Part shown: positions 12,425 through 23,379 of the stretch, one piece after another | Layout of the letters: every line of letters begins with the position of its first letter | How positions within the stretch are numbered: the first letter of the stretch is position 1 | Assembly: GCA_949317995.1 (NCBI GenBank) | Contig: OX439045.1 | Location: 42,055,693-42,119,692 of the forward strand | Source of the DNA: Acholoe squamosa | Taxonomy: Eukaryota; Annelida; Polychaeta; Phyllodocida; Polynoidae | Direction of reading: 5' to 3' | DNA length: 64,000 bases | Translations under genes and position numbers: made by a program | Notes under the pieces: generated by a model | The model's input: the letters and a program-made list of their open reading frames with translations, nothing else | What the model was told of the DNA's origin: nothing | Database searches by the model: none

Positions 12425-12955
12425 GCCCCCTGTAGTGATGCAGCAATGATGTGACATGGATGCAGCAATGGGGCAGCATGGATGCAGCAATGGTACAGCA
12501 TGGATGCAGCAGTGGTGCAACATGGATGCAGCTATGGTGCAACAATGGTTCAACATGAGTGCAGCAACATGGATGCAATGATGGTGGGACCTGCATGCAG
12601 CAATGGTGGGACATGGATGCATCAATGGTTTGACACAGATGCAGCAATGGTTGGACACGGATGCAGCGGTGGTGGGATACAGATGCAGAAATGGTTGGAC
12701 ACAGTCGCACAGATGGTGAGACATGGATGCTCAATGGTGAGACACAGATGCAATGATGGTTAGACACAGATGTAGCAGTGGTCGGACATGGATGCAATGA
12801 TGGTTGGACACTGATGTAGCAGTGGTGGGACATGGATGCAGTGATGGTTGGACACAGATGCAGTGATGGTGGGACATGCATGCAGCAATGGTGGGACATT
12901 GATACTTAAATGGTTAGACACAGATGCAGCAATGGCTGGACACAGATGCAAATCT
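12425..12955. repeat. 22-bp minisatellite, about 23 units
   Basis: Tandem units of the form GATGCAGCAATGGTGGGACA plus TG or CA, each close to 22 bp, with point variants and a few 1-2 bp slips (near 12,540-12,580 and 12,730). In the right half, units ending ACATG tend to alternate with units ending ACACA, hinting at a 44-bp higher-order period. Three units equal 66 bp, so long open frames arise on both strands, including a 182-codon minus-strand frame rich in Ser-His-His and Cys-Pro. These are best explained by the repeat and not by a gene. Confidence 0.92.
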
Positions 12956-12959
12956 TCCC

Positions 12960-14229
12960 TAGAATAGCAGGGCTAATATGCAAAAGGCACATCCTCCCAG
13001 TAAAACAGTTGTTACTCTTAACTACGATGTTGCATTGAACTGTTGTATTTTTCTTGTCCAAAATGCACATGACTGTCATTTAAAAGGATTTGCCTTGCTT
13101 TTGGTATTTGAACCATCAAGGAAATGAAGCTTCCCAACTGACGAGAAATCCCATAGCGTTAAGCAAAAAGTTTCTTAGGCAGGCTTCAAGGCTACATGTG
13201 TATTCATCAAAACAATAGTTGCAATAATGAACCCTCAGCCTGACCTCAGCTTAACCTTAACACAACATGGCCAGGCATGCCACACCGCTTATGCTTTTTG
13301 TGTCACATATCGAATCACATTAAGTAATAAGCATGATTAGCTTAAACGAGTGAATGGCAATGAGAAACTTTTCAGGTCTGCCCCCTCCACCCTCTACCAA
13401 AAATGGCTCCCCGTACCTCATCGTCCCTCTTCTATGGCATGCTGTGGTAAAGTGATACTGATACATCATGAATTTCGATATTCCTATATGTTACCAGCAA
13501 CATCATTTTACAGTCCGGTTATCTCACCTGGAAAAGAAGAGAGGAATATTCATTATCTCTAATGACTGAGGCATACATATAGAACAGCATTGAAAGTATC
13601 TCTGCTAATTTAGAACTGATGGGTGTAATGCTTTAAGCGAGGGAATGACCTTGGTGCCTGATATTTCTGAAAACCCCTTATTAGAGTGGTGACGGTAGCA
13701 GAGATTTGGTATGCTGTGGACTGAAAGATCAACCAAATACGATGCCCATGGCTTAAGGTTCTCTTTCCATGTTGATGACCCAAGGTAATCATGTTGATCC
13801 CCTTGGATTATTAAAATTGATGACCCAAGGTCACGTGTTTAAACCATATATATATTTACAGTGGTGTTTTGAAAAATGACTATCTTTCAGCCAGACAGAA
13901 TTTCGAACTGAGCACAAAATCTAGTACAAAGAACAGAGTGGAAAACTTAGGCCTAGGTGGTACATGTGTGCTAGTTGGAGCTTGACCTAGGGGCAATGAG
14001 AAAGAGTGCTCCGTGCTGGAAGTCAACTTTAAAATTCAGATCACTAGCTTTTCAGTGATAAATTACATGGGAAGGTACTCCTATTAGTATTGGAGAAATG
14101 GCTTGCTAAATATGGGTAGGTATGACCATTTCCTGAATGTTGATAAGCCTCTACATCTAATTGGTCATGAGATACATCTATAATTATCATAATTTATGCA
14201 AATTTGCTAGATTAGCATAAATTTTTATT
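12960..14229. other. Non-coding stretch, nothing recognised
   Basis: No gene recognised. GATGACCCAAGGT occurs twice (near 13,775 and 13,820), with a related GATCCCCTTGG between. Confidence 0.4.
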
Positions 14230-14540
14230 CTTTTGCCCATAACTTTTGATCTAGAAATGGCATTTCCATTCTGTTTTCACCATAGTACCTTGTAAAACGT
14301 TCCTTCAAATGGAATCATTGACTTTCTTATTTGGAATGAAAATCATGTTTCCATGGCAACAGAAATCAACAAAAATGCCTATTTAGGCCCAAACCATTCT
14401 TTTTACATGCCAAATTTGGAACATTTCCACCCAAAATAGAATGTTTTATCAAAAATCATTGAATTCTCCCTAAAAAAGTAGCCAATAGTAGTTTTAGTCA
14501 TACTTTTCCTATTCTAACCCATAGTGGTGCACCCTAGTGG
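14230..14540 (+). repeat. Dispersed repeat related to 5.2-5.7 kb
   Basis: Shares TTTTGATCTAGAA, a CCATGGCAAC block, ATTGAATTCT with a nearby run of A, and a final CACC-TGG block in the same order as 5,195-5,710. Diverged, with no ORF of interest. Confidence 0.45.
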
Positions 14541-15834
14541 CTAAATCAGGTAGCCTTCTAAATCCTGCAGGAACCCCCATTTCTGCTTGCTGGCTCACCC
14601 CTGCAGTCATCCCTTTGTATATAATTATGACCATTATTCGGCAATGCTTTGTGATAGTCCTATTACACCATCCCCAATGACTCCACACCCACTACTAACC
14701 GTCAAGGTTATGAGAAACCATAAAGATTCCACACTGCACAATGCCTTCATTCTTATCAAGAACAATGGCTGTATTGAGCTGTAGGAGTCACTGTGAATAT
14801 GGTGAGGGGTGGATTACGCTGCTGCCTTCTCAATGAAAGTGTCCCGGACCTAAAACCTTTCTTTGATTTAGATGTCTTGATAGAAAGGGGCACATGTGCA
14901 CTATGTTTTATATCACCTATTTTGATTTGTTGAAATATAATATTTAACATTCTTCTTGCTGATTACCGATACTAACATAGATATCTAAGGAACCAGATAG
15001 AAATACACCAGATGCTTGCACTCTAAAAAAATGTTGCTAAAACAAATGTGAAATCCTTGTTCTAAAGTTGTAAGCGATCCATTGTTATTTTCATGGAGAT
15101 TCCTTGTACTAATCTGGGGCTTTATTGTAGAAAACCACACTACTTCACTGCAGTATGAGTACGGTGGTTCACCCTTCAGTTTTATGTGGAGACCTGGTAA
15201 ATTCAACATTCTATTTTAGAGTGTGGGCAAGCGGACTTGGGGGCCTTATGCCCGCCCCCCCCCCTCCTCTCAGAGGGAGCCTCCAAAATTTGTCAAGGCG
15301 AAACTCATAATTATAACATCATTATGATAATGGGATAGGGGAATAAGGGGCTAGGCATAAAGCAATTTTCCGACCAAGGAAAAGTTTCTGCTAAGTCCAA
15401 TAAAAAAACCCAAAAAAACCCTTGGGCCTGAGCTGATTCATGCCTTTTTATGATTAGGCCTAAAGAATATAAGAAAACGACCAACAATATATGCTGAGGT
15501 CGCCTGACTTCTGTACTAATATTTTGAAGCAGCTCTTTTATGTGTTCTATAGACGTTTTCCGCTCACTACCACAGAAATGAAAAGAACCAGTGTAGTGAC
15601 AGGTGTAACTGACCTTGCTGCTCTGCTCCCGAGTTCCTACTGTTATGAGAGTTTTGAGTTCCCTGTCTGTACAAAGAAACGGTTGACTCGAAACTTACAG
15701 CTATATACCTGTACAGGTATACTTCAGGTCCCTCTACACAGGGTACTACGGGTCTGTCTTGGTGATCTACGTACTTGGTGTACTAGCTTTTTAGGGATGA
15801 AGCCGCTTATCTGTTGGAATGTCTGTTACTGCAG
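14541..15834. other. Non-coding stretch, one unrecognised ORF
   Basis: Contains a 122-codon plus-strand open frame (15,491-15,859) with no recognisable domain, signal peptide or splice context, and a C-run near 15,256-15,264. Not supported as a gene. Confidence 0.4.
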
Positions 15835-16275
15835 AACCATTGACTCAGAAATCAAATAAATAGTATTAAAGCAACCCAATAGTACTAAAGCAACCCTACT
15901 ATTTTATACAGTGATGATTCTTAGGTTTAGAACTCACATAAATTGCACTTTATGGGTGGTTGCTATAGGCATATTTGTTGACTGTTGGTAGGCAACATCA
16001 TGCCATACATGTTACATGTTGCTATGGCAATAAACAATAAGAATACTGTAGCTGGGCATATATTTGACTGAGGTTAGCATAGATAGTTCAAAATGTTCTT
16101 CAATGACATGAGTTTAAGGGGTAGTAAATGATCAAAATACATCTGTATAGGCTCATACCTGGGTTGCTAGGGAAGTAACAAATGAATTGTCTGTTGCGAG
16201 GAAAAGGTTGGCTCAGAAATAAAATAAATGATACTAGGGCAAACCTACTATTTGATATACTGTGGTCATACTTTA
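15835..16275 (+). repeat. Diverged direct repeats (third copy at 16,795-16,925)
   Basis: GACTCAGAAATCAAATAAAT at about 15,841 corresponds to GGCTCAGAAATAAAATAAAT near 16,211, each followed by a CAA-CC-TACTATTT-ATAC block. A further block, GATTCTTAGGTTTAGAACTC with GGGTGGTTG and GCAACATCATGCCATA, is matched at 16,816-16,910 by GATTCACAGGCTTAGAACTC, GGGTGGTTG and GCAACAGCATGCCATA. Confidence 0.6.
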
Positions 16276-16794
16276 TTTCGCCCTGTAGATATTTTCGAGT
16301 TTTTCACGGAACTTAAAAGTCTGCGACTTCATTTCCTTCGTGAAAATTTAGTCAAAAAGCATAGATCTAGCTAAGGTGGGAGAAGGGGGTTGACAGTGTT
16401 TGTGTGTGTGTGTGTGGGGGGGGGGGGTTAGCAGCCTCCCCCATATACTTACACACTACAACAGAAACTAATGTAGCTATCACTACAAACCTTATTATTA
16501 TCCTTATTTAGATTGCTTTGACAAGCAAATACATGTACTTTCACATTTGTGACTGCTACTAATTAAATCAATCTGTATGCATGTGGCTGTGATATGAGGC
16601 CGTGGCAGTCTATGTCTCTGTATATAGACCTTACCAGGGAAGTTTTGGTGCTATAAGATCAGGTATACATTACTAGATAAATCAAGTTCTGTGAGTCTAG
16701 ATTAAACAAAGTAATTTAAACAGCACAAATCCACGACATTAAATACACGTGAATCTGCCTTTTTTTGCCAATTCCGCAAAAAAATTATATAAGT

Positions 16795-16925
16795 GAAAAT
16801 ATCTATGACTATGGTAATGATGATTCACAGGCTTAGAACTCTCATAAATGGATTTTTTTGGGTGGTTGTTAGGGAAATCAACAAAAGTGCTAGGCAACAG
16901 CATGCCATAGAACGTACATCTTATA
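16795..16925 (+). repeat. Direct-repeat copy related to 15.9-16.0 kb
   Basis: Matches 15,910-16,010 through GATTCACAGGCTTAGAACTC and GCAACAGCATGCCATA, with small indels between. Confidence 0.6.
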
Positions 16926-17278
16926 CAGAAATCAATGACTTTATCAAAATTTCTAAATTTCATGTGTTCAAACCAAAATGCACAATTTTTGGAGGGATCT
17001 GCTGGACTATTGAGCGAACCTCTCTTCTGTCCTTTATCAGTGAATATATGGCACATGGATATGGGAAGGGTATGAAGCTACATGCATCCACCCACACATA
17101 CAGCAGGATCAAGTCGGAGTCGGGTGATCCACATTCACGATCATGGTAACTTTGGCGATTTTTAGTTCCATAATAGCCATTTTGCACAGGTGATGACCTC
17201 TATTTATGGCATTTGTACTTGATGTGTCTGCAATGGACAGTGGCCTGCGAGGATCCACCATGACTAATGGAAGCTTTA

Positions 17279-17513
17279 GGGAGTGGTCATTATTTATTAA
17301 CAGGCGGGGTGGTGGGTTTTCGCGTGGAAGCAGGTGCAGAGAATTTTCGCGCCTCTCTTTGATCTATAGTAGCGCTCGGGCTTTTTTGCTAAAAAGAGGG
17401 TAATTTTTTTAGCCCCCCCTCAAGAGGGCTCAAAATATTATTAGCCCCCCTCTGAATTTTTTATGCCCCCCTCAAACCCACCACCCCCCTGTTTATAAAT
17501 AATGACCACTCCC
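17279..17513. mobile_element. Harbinger-like MITE with TTA target duplication
   Basis: Terminal inverted repeats of about 41 bp start GGGAGTGGTCATTATTTATT on the left; the complement of the right end is GGGAGTGGTCATTATTTATA. A GGTGGTGGGTTT block follows on both sides. TTA flanks the element on each side (17,276-17,278 and 17,514-17,516). A 3-bp TWA duplication with G-rich termini is characteristic of the PIF/Harbinger superfamily. The 235-bp interior has no coding capacity, so mobilisation would need a transposase supplied elsewhere. Confidence 0.85.
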
Positions 17514-17642
17514 TTAGGCATGCACCTTCCATGGGCACAGTGATTCATCTCATTTAGCCATTGTCTCACTAATCAGTTTAGCCACATAATGACTCTGTAT
17601 TGTCAGTATTGTCATACTGACAACTTAGGTTGTCAGGGTGAT

Positions 17643-17734
17643 GACTTAAAGTCGTCATTTTGACCACCTTAGGTAGTTGTTTTAGACCTAAAGTCGTCAC
17701 CACTGACTAGTTTCGGAACTGCCAGGTTTTGAGT
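17643..17734 (+). repeat. Dispersed repeat pair, copy 2
   Basis: Matches 8,978-9,085 through TAAAGTCGTCACCACTGACT and AGTTTCGGA, same orientation. Confidence 0.7.
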
Positions 17735-17939
17735 TCAAGACAGTGGACGACATATTAGTCTGCAGATTAAGGTGGACACTTAGAGCAAATAGATGTCCTG
17801 TTTTTCAGTTGAATGTGGAATGTTTCAGGTGAGTCACTTCTAGGAATCAGCTCCAACTCCAGGGAAAACTCCAAGACCAGGAGGGTGATTCATAAAAATT
17901 CAACAAGCATTTGAAAGTATGTAAAATTGTGCTCAGTAC

Positions 17940-18008
17940 GGAAATTACAATTCTGTAAGGGTATTTAAAAAAAAATGGTATACACGGTTTCATTTAGATG
18001 GTCAAAAT
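17940..18008 (+). repeat. Direct repeat, left copy
   Basis: GGAAATTACAATTCTGTAAG and the sequence through GATGGTCAAAAT are repeated at 18,518-18,594, where the second copy has an extra ~8 bp in its A-rich middle. The pair brackets the GC-rich ORF segment. Confidence 0.9.
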
Positions 18009-18204
18009 GACTACTATATATGCAAAGGAACTGTGGATATATAGGGGTATATTTCCCCACCAGATGGACCCTTCACCCACCGGAGTCAGGTGGTTCCTAG
18101 CCACCACACCAGCTGGCACAGCACCACATATGAACAAAGGGACAAGACATGGACTTTTGGTCATGAGATTTTTTTCCTGAATTTGTTCCTAAATTACCTG
18201 AGCT

Positions 18205-18546
18205 ATGGCTGTCAAATGTGCATCATGCAGCCATGAATATCATGGGAACCATAGGTCCTGCCCGGAATGCTCTCACCCGAACCCTCAATGGATTACTGAA
18301 GACATTCCTTCTGATTCATCCATCCGTGACTCCCATGGGGAAGGGGCCGGGGCCGGGACCGAGGACCAAGCGGCGGGGGGCCACCCGGGCCTGTTCAAGT
18401 CCACAATACTCAGGTACCTGCCAAGGACGATATTACGATATTGGAACACCAAATCCAAGAAGAGACAATTGTCTAAGCAGAAGGAATTAGAGCTCGAGTT
18501 GGCGAGCATATTACAATGGAAATTACAATTCTGTAAGGGTATTTAA
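18205..18546 (+). CDS. Small ORF with two CxxC pairs, unrecognised, possibly captured
   Basis: 113-codon open frame from an ATG. Near its N-terminus are CASCSHEYHGNHRSCPECSH, two Cys-x2-Cys pairs about 12 residues apart, as in a zinc ribbon. A glycine/alanine-rich middle follows, then a basic, Lys/Arg/Leu-rich C-terminal half that could form a helix. The codons lie in a locally GC-rich island (18,330-18,400, GGGGCCGGGGCCGGGACC) quite unlike its AT-rich surroundings. The last ~10 codons run into the right copy of a direct repeat. The protein is not recognised. It may be a real small protein, an exon of a larger gene, or a gene fragment carried by the surrounding element. The alternate +2 frame is also open for 90 codons, which weakens the coding claim. 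Confidence 0.3.
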   Translation: MAVKCASCSHEYHGNHRSCPECSHPNPQWITEDIPSDSSIRDSHGEGAGAGTEDQAAGGHPGLFKSTILRYLPRTILRYWNTKSKKRQLSKQKELELELASILQWKLQFCKGI

Positions 18547-18594
18547 AAAAAGAAATAAATATGGTATACATGGTTTCATTTAGATGGTCAAAAT
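18518..18594 (+). repeat. Direct repeat, right copy
   Basis: Second copy of the repeat at 17,940-18,008, with a short insertion (GAAATAAA) after the A run. Confidence 0.9.
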
Positions 18595-20347
18595 ACATGT
18601 TTAGTTAAGTGAGTGACCAATTCTAAAAGACATCAACATGTAAAATACATTCCTAACAGGGTTGAAAGATCCACGTTCATAGCCACCTCAGCATATATGA
18701 TTTCAATTCTGCACACCATTTAAGGAGGGGTCTTAAGCTCATCCTAAGTGAGAATTCTTTTTTATTATCAATAACTCATAACTGGGCATAACTGTATAAT
18801 AAAAGTTATTTTTTCCATTCATTTTGATATATAAAGAATTGGATTGAAGCATTTATTTCCCATAATAGAAAGGACAAATTTTTACATGTTCACAAATTCA
18901 TGTTTAAAATTTACAGTGTTTAAAAATTTATTTTCATTGATTTGGGTACAAAGCTCTTATCATATAGACTTTGGGGGCCTTTTATCCACTCCATTCCTTG
19001 AAGCACAGTAGAACATACTCATAGAGTATAATGGGTAGGTAAAATTGAGAAGTATCAGGCACTTTGTGAGCAATACTAAGTCTGCTTCAGCTAAAAATGT
19101 TCTTAAATCAGTTGGAAAATGTAGCACTAGAGGAATTAAGCATGATGTTAGGCATCAAAAGCGCAAAAACTGATTTTACACCAAAATGAAGAGCATGTCT
19201 CCTCTTTAAAAGAAATCATATTTTTATTAAATCATTTTATACTAACTTCAGGTTGCACAAGAGGCCTAAGCACATTCATTTGGGTAGAATATTATCAAAA
19301 TTTACAGTCGGACATTGCCCAAAGCTTCCTGATTAGTTTTTGCTAGAATGCCCTTAAATTATCACATGTGATAGTGCCACCTAGCATTTGTGTTATACAC
19401 CAAACCCCTTTGATGTTGCAATTTCAAAAATGGTGTCAAAATATTTTAAATATATTCATTTGAATATTCTCTACCATCTTGATACTACGAATCTGATGAA
19501 TATTGAGTTGACATGCAGAAATACCTCCCAGCCAGCAAAGGCCAGAGATGGGATTCCTGTGGGCTTCTGGGCTAGCCCAGATGTGGGCTCAAGCTTGTAA
19601 ATGTCTGAGCTGACAGATTTGGCTGAGGTGGGCTAGTCCAGAACCCTCTTTTCACTATTTATGTATTTTTTGTACTTTTTTGCACTGTCTATATGTGTAG
19701 GGGTATGAAATTATATAAATATATAACACTCATTACGTTTATCCACCCATGGGACTCAGACCCAGGTCTCAGGGTGTGATGGAGGGATCTGGATGGCAGG
19801 GGGCAGCACCTGCCTTCAGGTTCATATCAAGTACACAAGGGGGCCCACCACTCGTGTGTCAGATATCACATGACGAGTCTGAGTTTTGCGGGCTTGTCCC
19901 ATATAAATTATAAGGGCGGTTTTCTTGTTACCACTGCTCACATCCTAAGGGTGTTACCATAAGGGTAACCAAATGCCATGAGCATGTAGCCTATAGAGGC
20001 TGGATGGTATTTAATAAACTTGGTTGCTTACCAAGAACTTCTTCTCTTTTTGTTATTTCTTAACATAACTGAAAAGTCGAACCACTACAGAGATGCATCT
20101 CTCTTAGCTATCTCTCTACCATTTCAACTACAGCCATCACAGCAACCAAGTTAGATCAGTAGAAAATTTATACCATCTATAATTGCCCTCACCATGAAGT
20201 CGGATTCATGTTCAATGAATGTTAAATGTGCTCAGAATTATTCAGTGAATTTAAACCTTTTAGAATCCAAAATTCATACTGAAAAAAAATCCTACCAGTT
20301 ACATGGTCAAGCAGATACATGTTGATTTTTTATGAATCACCCTCCTG

Positions 20348-21689
20348 GGGAAAACTCCTGAGTATGGAAAGTCTAAAATGTTCAGTAAATTCAAAATAAT
20401 ATTTTCCATTGGGGAAACATGTATTTCTATCATGCCAAATTAGAGCATTCCTCTACATAAACAAAATGCAAGCAACTGGTACCCATGCTAGACTTTTATA
20501 TTTGGTGAGACGAAATCAATTTCCAGATAGGCCTCCAAACTTGTCCATCTCTCCCCACTCAGGCCATTCTACTATAGATACATGAATATAGCCATGGTGA
20601 GTAGACATCTCAGGACATAATATATCACTGTCTGTTATCTTGCCATCATGATGAAGCAAAGCTACACTAATGCATTATTCATCAGCATTGCTTTGGTGAA
20701 TCATGCCAATATGATCATCATTATAATCCTTGTGTGCTGATATACTCCTATCAGGTGGGAGTATATCAGCACACAGCGCACAATGATAGGGTCTAATTCA
20801 CATCATCTTTGAGAACATGTATTGACCAACCCTAAAGACAGTAGAGTTTAGTGGATTGGAGTTTGAAAATAGATCAGTAAATATGCTTAACATTTCAATT
20901 CAACCATATGTTTGTGATACAATATATATAGGGAGTTTATTCCCTTCTGGTAACTGTTGGATGTACACTTGTTGTTGCTTTCCACTAGAAGTTTTTATTC
21001 CTTTGACTTAAGCATGGAGAGGTTGCGCTTTTTCCAGGCAAAGGGCTTGGGTTTTTTTCAAGGAAGATGGAATGTGTTGAAATTCAGATAATCCTTAACC
21101 TCCTTAACCTGCATTAAGATAAAGAAATTGTCGTAATCTGTCATTTTTCTCTATAAAACTCAGGACTTTGACATCTCAGTTCACTCAGCAGTTGGGACTT
21201 TTTTTTATCATACAGCCTGTTGTAGGCAGCACACTACACTCTACGGCTATAGAACCTTAAATCTTAGATGTAAATGCATTTTGCCACTATTCCTGCCTAG
21301 CCAGTCTGCCTCTAGCTTTCTAAATATGGATGTAGCGGAGGTGATTATTCACCATGTAAATGCCTCCCCGCCTGTATAAAGTACTGGGTAAATGTTGTGG
21401 GCGAGGTTAGAGTGAGCCAATGTCAGAATGGGTAAGAGCTAATGGCCAGGTCATGACATGGGTTAGGAATAAGCAATCTGTTGCCTACTTGCCCACTTTA
21501 ATATGGCTGTTTTTTTTACCAAACATTTTACAAACCTGCTGCCAACTGACCACTAAACACCGCCACCTACGGTGCAGTCTCTGAAATTTTAAGTAGTGGT
21601 GCCTGCTAACCAAATTTATGTATGGTCCCTCTATTATCTTATAATTTCGGCTTCTGTTACCACATTATTCTAAAATCAGGAGACTCGAA
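20348..21689. other. Non-coding stretch with one hairpin
   Basis: No supported gene. An 18-bp perfect hairpin lies at 20,731-20,775. Confidence 0.4.
20731..20775. repeat. Perfect 18-bp hairpin
   Basis: TGTGTGCTGATATACTCC and its exact complement are separated by 9 bp. The GTGCTGATAT core recurs in the palindrome at 63,857-63,920 and in complement (ATATCAGCAC) near 46,850. Confidence 0.85.
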
Positions 21690-21762
21690 TTATTATTACT
21701 ATTATTACTACAACTACCACTACCACTACTACTACTATTATTACTATTATTATTATTTATTC
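21690..21762 (-). repeat. (AAT/AGT)n triplet microsatellite, LINE 3' tail
   Basis: Plus strand shows interspersed ATT, ACT and ACC triplets. On the minus strand it directly follows the LINE 3' UTR (TTTGAATAAATAATAATAAT). CR1/L2-group elements commonly end in short microsatellite repeats, so I read it as the retrotransposon tail. Confidence 0.75.
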
Positions 21763-23132
21763 AAAGTGTAATCGTTCTTAGAAAAACATTTTTCCATGCA
21801 CCGAGAGTTGATTAACAATCTGAGGATCAAACTCTGGTATAAGAAATACATCATTTTGTCTTATTGCAAATGTGGATTGGGGTAGCGGATAAATATATAT
21901 AGAGAGTTTGCCATGACTCCAGTGTGCATGATACTTATTCCACACTCTTGCTGGATAAATTTGTGAGAGCAGCAGCCATGCACAATGTGAAAACTGTCGA
22001 AAACATGGTTAGGCAGCTAATTAAATAATTTATAAATGGCCGATTTAAAATGGCGGAGGGTGGGTAGATGCTGTACATCTGTACTTAGTGTATCCCATAG
22101 ACTCACCCCACGATAATATGGGCATCTTTCATAGAAAGCACTTTTTGCTCTTCTTTTAACGAATCTTATCTTTCTGTCCCCTCTGGTTCTAACTGCTGCT
22201 GCAGCTAGAGCCTCTCCCCTGTTTGCCTTTTTCCACATTATACATAGCAGCTGTCTGTCGCGTCACTTGGCCAGCAGCTCTATTTTACTAATTTCATGCA
22301 GTCTGTCTATGCTAATTTCTCTCACCCTTCTATTTTGACAGACTCTCAGGCTTGGTTTTGCATTTGTTGCAGTTTGTTTAACACGCCACTATTGCAACAT
22401 CCAGTGTAGAAAGAACAATATTCGATCACCGGTACCATCATAACTTTATAAATTCTTAAGCTAATTTCAACAATCATACATTTACGAAGCCTGCAGAGCT
22501 TATACAGCTTGTTACCTAAACTCTTTTTTACTCTGCTAATCTGAGGGTTGATAGATAGGTGGGAGTCAAGCTCAACGCCCAGGTACGAGTAAGTGTCACA
22601 GTTTGGTAGGAGGTTGCCGTTAAAGCTTACTGTTAAGGCTGGAAGATTGCCTAATTTGTTTCTAGGACCAAAATACATGCACATACTCTTCAGAGTGTTC
22701 ACTGTCATGTAGTTTGTGAAGCACCAATTGGATATGCCATTGATATCGACCTGTAACTTATCAGCAGCTATCTGGGCATCCTTATCAGATACATATATTA
22801 TAATATCATCTGCCTACATTACACACTTGCCATGCACAATCCTCTCAGCTATATCATTTATAAACAACACAAACAGCAAGGGGCCCAGCGTTGACCCTTG
22901 TGGTACTCCAAATTTAACTTTGAGCTGTTTGAGCGGGTGTTATTTGCAATAGTCTCATGTGATCTATGTGCCAAGTAGTCTGTTAACCATCTTTTGAGCC
23001 TACCATGGATGTTCAGTCTGTAAATCTTATGTAATAGGGTAGGGTGATGCACACAGTCAAATGCTTTACAGAAGTCAATGAAACAGCAAGCTGTTATTCT
23101 CCCTTCATCGCGTGCTTCAAATAGGTCCTTAA

Positions 23133-23379
23133 CCCTTTAAAGGCCACTAATGCAGGAGTGCATCATGCCCAATGGTCGGCATGATGCACCAATGAAGTGC
23201 TGGTGAGACTGCTCACAGCACTTCATTGGAGCATCATCACGACCCTCTGGGGTATCAACCCTGTAGGGTCAGCATGATGCTCCAATGAAGTGCTGGCGAG
23301 CAATTTCGCCAGCACTTCATTGGTGCATCATGACAACTAATGGGCATGATGCATTAATGCATCAGCGGCCCTTAAAGGG
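23133..23379. mobile_element. piggyBac-like MITE with TTAA target duplication, nested in the LINE
   Basis: The element starts CCCTTTAAAGGCCACTAATG and ends in the complement of CCCTTTAAGGGCCGCTGATG. TTAA flanks both sides (23,129-23,132 and 23,380-23,383). TTAA duplication plus CCC-GGG termini is the piggyBac hallmark. Palindromy continues inward: TGCATCATGCC blocks, then CACCAATGAAGTGCTGG repeated in alternating orientation (four occurrences of the AATGAAGTGC core or its complement), so nearly the whole 247 bp can fold. It interrupts the LINE RT frame and so postdates LINE insertion. It has no coding capacity. Confidence 0.9.

Larger units (their letters stand above)
17877..20347. mobile_element. 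Candidate 2.5-kb TIR element carrying a small ORF
   Basis: CCAGGAGGGTGATTCATAAA at 17,877 and the complement of the segment ending at 20,347 (also CCAGGAGGGTGATTCATAAA) are inverted terminal repeats of ~36 bp with a few mismatches inward. GGGAAAACTCC stands just outside the left end and also at or just outside the right end, resembling an ~11-bp target duplication with a few bases between it and the left terminus. Mutator-like elements make 9-11-bp duplications, so that superfamily is possible but not shown. Inside are a 69/77-bp direct repeat pair (17,940-18,008 and 18,518-18,594) and the ORF at 18,205-18,546. The remainder, to 20.3 kb, is AT-rich and non-coding. Confidence 0.55.

Noticed and set aside
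12351-12899. 182-codon minus-strand ORF with Ser-His-His and Cys-Pro repeats
   Set aside because: It is produced by the 22-bp minisatellite, which is open in several frames on both strands; unit variants do not favour synonymous positions by eye.
15491-15859. 122-codon plus-strand ORF
   Set aside because: No recognisable domain, splice signal or composition distinct from background.
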